This document shows, piece after piece, positions 41,225 through 45,730 of a DNA stretch of 45,730 nt. The notes under the pieces were generated by a model. That model saw nothing but the letters and a program-made list of their open reading frames with translations, was not told the DNA's origin and searched no databases. Every line of letters begins with the position of its first letter. Positions within the stretch are counted from its first letter, which is position 1. The position numbers and the translations under genes were made by a program. The stretch spans positions 1 through 45,730 of the forward strand of contig JAFXGY010000001.1 of the NCBI GenBank assembly GCA_017536625.1, in the 5' to 3' direction. The DNA is from Oscillospiraceae bacterium. GTDB taxonomy: Bacteria; Bacillota; Clostridia; Oscillospirales; Ruminococcaceae.

Positions 41225-41722
41225 TTGTTTACCGGTAAATATTTTGTTGAAAAGCTTAACATGAAAGAACATCCCGAAGGCGGATACTATAATGAATGCC
41301 TTAAATCGAAAGATATAATCGACGCTTCCGCGGTCGATTCTTCTTTTGACGGAAACAGAAAACTTTGGACGAGCATTTATTTTCTGCTCAAGGACAGGGA
41401 CGTTTCAAGATTCCATCGCCTTAAATCTGACGAAATCTGGTATTTCCATTCCGGCGTTCCCATGGTTATTCATATCATCAATAAAAACGGCGAACTCGAA
41501 AGAGTAAAACTCGGTCTTGATATAGAAAGAGGGGAACAGCCCCAGGTGCTTATCCCCAAAGGCTGTATTTTCGGTGCCGTTATGGATGGAACCGGATATT
41601 CTCTTGCTGGCTGCATGGTAGCTCCGGGTTTTGAATTCGGGGATTTTGAACTCCTCGAAAGGGAAGAACTTCTTCGTGAATATCCTCAGCACGAGCTTAT
41701 AATCAAGCGCCTTACAAAATAA
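41225..41722 (+). CDS. DUF985 family cupin, TTG start
   Basis: 165 residues. The start TTG 41225 lies 9 nt after GGAGG and gives the usual N-terminus YFVEKLNMKEHPEGGYYNE. The cupin core shows SRFHRLKSDEIWYFHSGVP (metal-site His and Glu), QVLIPKGCIFGAV and GYSLAGCMVAPGFEFGDFEL, all DUF985 traits. Cupins of this type bind metal; the activity is unknown. It can be translated freely only from a promoter inside the preceding hairpin. It converges on the tail-anchored small protein gene with no gap. Confidence 0.9.
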   Translation: MFTGKYFVEKLNMKEHPEGGYYNECLKSKDIIDASAVDSSFDGNRKLWTSIYFLLKDRDVSRFHRLKSDEIWYFHSGVPMVIHIINKNGELERVKLGLDIERGEQPQVLIPKGCIFGAVMDGTGYSLAGCMVAPGFEFGDFELLEREELLREYPQHELIIKRLTK

Positions 41723-41983
41723 TCAGAGAAAATACATTCCTATTGCAAGTCCGATTCCGGCGGAAGCGGCCATTTTGATGATTATTCTTGCCGTATCGCT
41801 GCTTAAAAGGCTTCTTTTGTATTTAAGAGCACAGCTTTCGGAAACGTATTTTTCCGCTTGGCGATTGAGCACCGAATCCGGTTCGGATTTTTTATCCTCA
41901 CTTATGAAAAATAAAACCCGGTCAAAATAACCACCTTCAACATTGTTTATTTCTATGATTTTTTTGTTGACTCCGCGCAGCAT
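41723..41983 (-). CDS. Small protein with a C-terminal membrane anchor
   Basis: 86 residues. The N-terminus MLRGVNKKIIEINNVEGGYFDR leads to a charged middle, and one hydrophobic segment (about 67-85) lies at the extreme C-terminus. GGAGGTG lies 13 nt before ATG 41983, a long spacing; an ATG nearer to it is out of frame and gives only a short peptide. No named family, though the N-terminus looks like a conserved clostridial motif. Function unknown. Confidence 0.7.
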   Translation of the reverse strand: MLRGVNKKIIEINNVEGGYFDRVLFFISEDKKSEPDSVLNRQAEKYVSESCALKYKRSLLSSDTARIIIKMAASAGIGLAIGMYFL

Positions 41984-42112
41984 TTGTCATTGCACCTCCG
42001 TATAATATTATCCATATATATTTTCTTTGGTTTGGTGAAAAATATGCATCTTTTTTGGCTGTTTTTCTAAAAACGGGAATTATACAAAATGTAATTGATT
42101 TTTCAGTGTTCG

Positions 42113-42142
42113 GTGGAAAACTCTGTTGAAAACGTTGAAAAC
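42113..42142 (+). repeat. Three copies of GT(T/G)GAAAAC
   Basis: GTGGAAAAC at 42113, GTTGAAAAC at 42125 and an immediately adjacent GTTGAAAAC at 42134. The two last copies are a perfect 9-bp tandem. A CGGTGGAAAAC copy also occurs at about 12811 in another intergenic region. Confidence 0.6.
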
Positions 42143-42247
42143 TCAAAGCAAAAAGGCTTTATTTCATGGGAAAAACCGGAATTTTAACATTGTGGAAACA
42201 AATTGTTCACAATCATACAAACAGTTTATTAGACTTTACGTAAAATA

Positions 42248-42293
42248 TTTTTGAGCACAGATGCTCGAAAAATGAACTTTTGGTGCTCAAAAA
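42248..42293 (+). repeat. 11-bp inverted repeat upstream of the DNA glycosylase gene
   Basis: TTTTTGAGCAC (42248-42258) and GTGCTCAAAAA (42283-42293) are separated by 24 bp, ending 48 bp before the start codon. It may be an operator or an mRNA leader hairpin. Confidence 0.5.
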
Positions 42294-42341
42294 AACTGTC
42301 GGAAATTTGCACAAAACCACGGAAAAAAAGGTGGAATTTTT

Positions 42342-43184
42342 ATGAAAACAGAGAAAACTCACGATGGAATAAAAATTACCGATATAAGCAAACTTTCGCT
42401 TGCCCAAACACTCGACTGCGGACAGTGTTTTCGTTGGAAGCCTGATGAGAATGGTAATTGGTGCGGAGTTGTGAAAGGTGTTTATAGAAAAATCCGCCAG
42501 GATGAGGACGGAATTACGATTCTTGGAATTGATGAAGATGAGTTTGAAAAAATATGGTTTGATTATTTTGATTTCGGAAGAGATTATGATTCACTGAAGG
42601 CGGATTTTTCTGCAAATGAAATGATTAAGAACGCCTGCGAATTTTCTCCGGGCATAAGGGTTCTTCGCCAGGAACCATGGGAAGCATTCATCACTTTTAT
42701 CATCAGCCAGAATAACAATATTTCGAGGATAAAAGGCATTGTGGAACGAATTTGTACTGCTTTCGGCGAAGAGCTTGCAGAAGGGGTTTATTCTTTTCCA
42801 ACTGCCGAAAGACTTGCTCAAGAACCTGCGGAATCATTTGCAAAACTTGGCTGCGGCTATCGCGCCGAATACATATCTTCCGCGGCGAAAGAAGTTTCGG
42901 AAGGGGAGCTCGATCTTGAATATCTTATGAATGCTCCGCTTGGCGAGGCAAGAGAACGCCTGCTTAAAGTTCACGGTGTCGGGCCTAAGGTTGCGGACTG
43001 TGTTTTGCTTTATGGACTTGGAAGGGTGGAGCGTTGTCCGGCAGATGTTTGGATGAAAAGAGTAATTGCCGCGCTTGGCGGAGAAATGCCGCAATGCGTT
43101 ACCGATTATGCCGGAATAGCCCAACAGTTCCTTTTTCACTATGCAAGAAATTTTCCGGAAAAATTTGTTGGCATTAATAAATAA
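42342..43184 (+). CDS. 8-oxoguanine DNA glycosylase/AP lyase, OGG1 type
   Basis: 280 residues. The OGG N-terminal beta domain (SLAQTLDCGQCFRW) is followed by the helix-hairpin-helix fold. SQNNNISRIKGIVE is the DNA-contact block. The HhH motif KVHGVGPKVADCVLLYG carries the catalytic Lys216, and Asp235 in PADVW is the second catalytic residue. It removes 8-oxoG opposite C and nicks the strand. OGG1-type enzymes are less common in bacteria than MutM but are frequent in Clostridia. ATG 42342 follows AAAGGTGG. Confidence 0.94.
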   Translation: MKTEKTHDGIKITDISKLSLAQTLDCGQCFRWKPDENGNWCGVVKGVYRKIRQDEDGITILGIDEDEFEKIWFDYFDFGRDYDSLKADFSANEMIKNACEFSPGIRVLRQEPWEAFITFIISQNNNISRIKGIVERICTAFGEELAEGVYSFPTAERLAQEPAESFAKLGCGYRAEYISSAAKEVSEGELDLEYLMNAPLGEARERLLKVHGVGPKVADCVLLYGLGRVERCPADVWMKRVIAALGGEMPQCVTDYAGIAQQFLFHYARNFPEKFVGINK

Positions 43185-43207
43185 ATTTACATTAGCATTA
43201 TTTTTCG

Positions 43208-43239
43208 AAAGCCGTTTGATTATCGAACGGCTTTTTATT
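43208..43239 (+). terminator. Terminator of the DNA glycosylase gene
   Basis: 12-bp stem (43208-43219 with 43223-43234, one wobble), core GCCGTT/AACGGC, then TTTTTATTT. Confidence 0.82.
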
Positions 43240-43280
43240 TAGTATAATATATTATTTTATTATAATATTGGTATATTTAC

Positions 43281-43309
43281 TTGATTTTATTTTCCAAAAA
43301 GTGTAATAT
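43281..43309 (+). promoter_or_regulatory. Promoter of the nucleotidase gene
   Basis: TTGATT (43281-43286), 17-bp spacer, TAATAT (43304-43309), 50 nt before the start. Confidence 0.55.
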
Positions 43310-43358
43310 TAATATGAAATACTGAGGCTTTATGCCCGGATTTTAAAGGAGGCAAAAG

Positions 43359-45730
43359 ATGAAAAGAATTTTAAGCTTTTTCCTTGCAGTAATCATGGTT
43401 CTTTCCATGGGAATCACCGCGTTTGCTGCAGAAAACGACGTTGTTATTCTTTATACCAACGACGTTCACACCTATATCGACGGGGAATTGAGCTACGACG
43501 TTATAGCTGGATATAAAACCCAGCTTACCGCCGCAGGCAACGACGTAATTCTCGTTGATGCAGGTGACCATATCCAGGGTACCGCATATGGTTCCATGGA
43601 TAAAGGCAAAACCATCATCGAACTCATGAACTCCGCAGGTTACGACCTTGCAACCCTCGGCAACCATGAATTCGACTATGGTATGGAAGGCCGCATCAAT
43701 GTTACTGATGTATGGGCAAACTTCCCTTACGTATCCTGCAACTTCTATCATGAAGCAGACGGCGTAAAGGGTGAATCCGTTCTCGATGCATACAAAGTAT
43801 TCACCGCAGGCGGCAAAAAAATTGCATTCATCGGTATCACTACTCCGGAATCCTTCACCAAATCCACCCCGAAATATTTCATGGATGAAAACGGAAACTA
43901 CATCTATGGTATTGCAGGCGGCGAAGATGGTCAGGAACTTTATGATGCAGTTCAGGCAGCAATCGATGCAGCATCCGCAGAAGCTGATATCGTAATCGCT
44001 CTCGGACACCTCGGCGACGATGTTTCTTCCCAGCCCTGGACTTCCGAAGAACTCATTGCAAACACCACCGGACTTGATGCATTCATCGACGGTCACTCCC
44101 ACAGCACCGTAGTTGGCAAAAATGTTGCTGATAAAAACGGTGATGCTGTTCTTCTTACCCAGACCGGCGAATACTTCGATACCATCGGTAAAATGACCAT
44201 CAAAGCTGATGGTACCGTTACCACCGAACTCGTAACCGAAGTTACCGCAGAACCCGACGTAGTAACCAAAGCAATCAAAGAAGCCTGGATGACCGAAGTT
44301 GATACCCTTCTCGGAACCAAAATCGGTACTACCGGCGAAATCGTTCTCGATAACTATGATGCAGAAGGCAACCGTCTTGTTCGTAAATACGAAACCAACA
44401 CCGGTGACTTTGCAGCAGATGCACTTTATCACCTCTTCGACGTAACCGAAGGTCTTAAAGTTGATGCAGCAATCATGAACGGCGGCGGCGTACGTAACAA
44501 AGCAATCACCGGCGACATCTCTTACAAAACCTGCAAAGAGATCCACACCTTCGGCAACGTAGCATGCCTTATCACCGTAACCGGCCAGCAGCTTCTTGAT
44601 GCTCTTGAATGGGGCGCAAAGAACACTCCTGCATCCGAAAACGGCGGTTTCCTCCATGTTTCCGGCGTAACTTATGAAGTACACGGATACATTCCCTCCA
44701 CTGTTCAGGCAGACGACAAAGGCGTATGGGTTGGCGGTCCTACCGGCGAATACAGAGTCAAAAACGTAACTGTCGGCGGACAGCCCCTTGAACTCGACAA
44801 AGAATATAACCTTGCAGGTTATAACTACACCCTCCGTGACCTCGGCGACGGCTTTGCAATGTTCGACGGCGCAAAAGCAGTTAAAGACTATGTCATGGAA
44901 GACTACATGGTTCTTGCAAACTACGTTCAGTCCTTCGAAGGCGGCGTTCTTCCCGAAAAATACGCTGCACCTCAGGGCAGAATCGTAATTGTTGAAGAAA
45001 GTGAAAACGTTAAAGATAAATACGAAGCACCTGCAGACGTAGAAGCAGGCTGGAACCCCTATGTTAAAGAAGCAATCGATGACCTCATTGCAGAATACGG
45101 CAACACCGAAAATGCATACGTAGTATTCGACTTCGATAACACCACTTCCATCTTCGACGTAGAAGAACAGCTCGCAGTATATCAGCTCCAGGTAATGGCA
45201 TTTGAATTCACTCCTGAAGAAATGCCTGCAATCCTTGCAACCGAACTCGGTGACCTCAACGAAGACAGAACTGACCTTGGTTATGGCAACGGTTCTTACC
45301 AGGATTGGATCGATGACATCACTGCAGCATATACTTACCTTTATGAAACCTATGGTCCGTTCAATGCAGCAGGTCTCAAATCTTATCAGCAGAATAAAGT
45401 ACATGCAGATCCCATGTGGGAAGAATTTGCAGCAAAAATGAGAGCAATGTATGACCTCGTTTATGACGCAGAATCTCCCGCAGTAGCATATCCTTGGGTA
45501 CTTTATTGGTTCACCGGCATGACTGAAGAGGAAGTTTATGATCTTGCTTATGCATCTCATTCTTACTACGGCGCAGTAGAAACCTCCGAAGTAACCTGGG
45601 AAACTGCAGGCGAAGGCACCAAAGTAGGTCCTGTATCCTACACCTGGACTTCCGGTACCGGCGTATCCGAACAGCTCAAAGATCTCTATAAATGGCTCGA
45701 CGAAGCAGGTATTGATGTATGGGTATGCTC
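43359..45730 (+). CDS. Secreted 5'-nucleotidase (UshA-like) fused to a HAD phosphatase domain (3' end outside window)
   Basis: At least 790 residues; the end lies beyond the window. ATG 43359 follows AAAGGAGG. A signal peptide covers about 1-22 (ends AFAA). The metallophosphatase domain has NDVH, GDH, GNHEFD, ALGHLGD and DGHSH, a full two-metal site. The 5-nucleotidase C-terminal domain has NGGGVRN and AGYNYTLRDLGDG. From about residue 560 a third domain follows, with HAD motif I FDFDNTTSIFD (Asp591, Asp593, Thr595). The window ends in VWVC plus TC, which must encode Ser, matching HAD motif II. The DFDNTT form recalls phosphorylcholine phosphatase. It would release phosphate outside the cell from nucleotides and a second ester. 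The codon use, rich in GCA/GTA, differs from nearby genes and suggests high expression. Confidence 0.9.
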   Translation, partial: MKRILSFFLAVIMVLSMGITAFAAENDVVILYTNDVHTYIDGELSYDVIAGYKTQLTAAGNDVILVDAGDHIQGTAYGSMDKGKTIIELMNSAGYDLATLGNHEFDYGMEGRINVTDVWANFPYVSCNFYHEADGVKGESVLDAYKVFTAGGKKIAFIGITTPESFTKSTPKYFMDENGNYIYGIAGGEDGQELYDAVQAAIDAASAEADIVIALGHLGDDVSSQPWTSEELIANTTGLDAFIDGHSHSTVVGKNVADKNGDAVLLTQTGEYFDTIGKMTIKADGTVTTELVTEVTAEPDVVTKAIKEAWMTEVDTLLGTKIGTTGEIVLDNYDAEGNRLVRKYETNTGDFAADALYHLFDVTEGLKVDAAIMNGGGVRNKAITGDISYKTCKEIHTFGNVACLITVTGQQLLDALEWGAKNTPASENGGFLHVSGVTYEVHGYIPSTVQADDKGVWVGGPTGEYRVKNVTVGGQPLELDKEYNLAGYNYTLRDLGDGFAMFDGAKAVKDYVMEDYMVLANYVQSFEGGVLPEKYAAPQGRIVIVEESENVKDKYEAPADVEAGWNPYVKEAIDDLIAEYGNTENAYVVFDFDNTTSIFDVEEQLAVYQLQVMAFEFTPEEMPAILATELGDLNEDRTDLGYGNGSYQDWIDDITAAYTYLYETYGPFNAAGLKSYQQNKVHADPMWEEFAAKMRAMYDLVYDAESPAVAYPWVLYWFTGMTEEEVYDLAYASHSYYGAVETSEVTWETAGEGTKVGPVSYTWTSGTGVSEQLKDLYKWLDEAGIDVWVC

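Larger units (their letters stand above)
41984..42341. other. 358-bp divergent intergenic region
   Basis: No gene is seen. It holds the GTTGAAAAC repeats (42113-42142), an imperfect dyad around 42189-42213 (ATTGTG...CACAAT), and the inverted repeat 42248-42293. Promoters for both flanking genes must lie here, but none matches well. Confidence 0.6.

Noticed and set aside
42100-42215. Replication origin/DnaA boxes
   Set aside because: GTGGAAAAC-like 9-mers resemble weak DnaA boxes, but no dnaA, dnaN or AT-rich unwinding element is near and the matches differ from TTATCCACA at two positions.
43371-45560. 729-codon minus-strand open frame
   Set aside because: Antisense to the nucleotidase-HAD gene, whose motifs, signal peptide and RBS are unambiguous; the frame is Cys/Phe/Val-rich noise.

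Overview
This window comes from a low-GC, endospore-forming member of the Clostridia (Firmicutes). The sporulation pair spoIIGA-sigE, a lipoteichoic-acid-synthase-type enzyme, an FtsEX/LytM-peptidase operon, Shine-Dalgarno-led genes with frequent TTG starts and many short U-tract terminators all fit that group; a placement near Oscillospirales is only a guess. The window has two tRNA genes (Pro-GGG, Thr-CGU), no rRNA and no CRISPR array. The first and last genes run off the edges.

Layout. 1-5230: a thioester-domain/SpaA-repeat surface adhesin (partial), a frameshifted parB, parA, a 54-codon gene, and a triplet of 11-bp-phased repeats beside the lysS 3' end. This looks like one end, or a remnant, of an integrated conjugative element. 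5231-12700: housekeeping on the minus strand. These are lysS, greA, and a cell-wall/division operon reading CdaR-type regulator, ftsE, ftsX, M23 peptidase and a CtpA-like S41 protein that has lost its catalytic Ser and Lys. 12870-15815: a 56-codon gene, a GNAT acetyltransferase, spoIIGA-sigE behind a Spo0A-box promoter, and tspO. 15885-18381: a 49-codon gene, a split transketolase and a four-helix membrane protein. 18472-24280: a GH2 glycosidase translationally coupled to a TIKI/ChaN-like protein, tRNA-Pro, an uncharacterised protein and an LtaS-type phosphoglycerol transferase. 24531-28885: tRNA-Thr, a membrane-anchored SGNH protein with its catalytic residues replaced, a DUF952 protein, a methyltransferase, a PfkB kinase, and two small proteins including a VOC protein.

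29086-33943: an Mrp/HD/PatB operon, then two divergent HTH regulators and a YihY/BrkB membrane protein. 34060-37189: two uncharacterised proteins flanking a DUF2284 Cys-rich protein, then a two-gene chromate-type transporter. 37298-39592: an ECF sigma factor with its probable membrane anti-sigma partner, preceded by an ECF-type promoter, and a small membrane protein. 39808-45730: a MATE transporter, a DUF985 cupin whose ribosome binding site lies inside the MATE terminator, a tail-anchored small protein, an OGG1-type glycosylase, and a secreted UshA-like 5'-nucleotidase fused to a HAD phosphatase domain (partial).

The points most worth following are: the pseudo-protease in the FtsEX operon; the SGNH pseudo-hydrolase; the nucleotidase-HAD fusion; terminators placed directly against ribosome binding sites with no room for a promoter (adhesin, methyltransferase, cupin); and the possible element end beside lysS. 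Several real genes are easy to miss because they cross the window edge, are short, or use TTG starts. Some of the longest open frames are antisense shadows.
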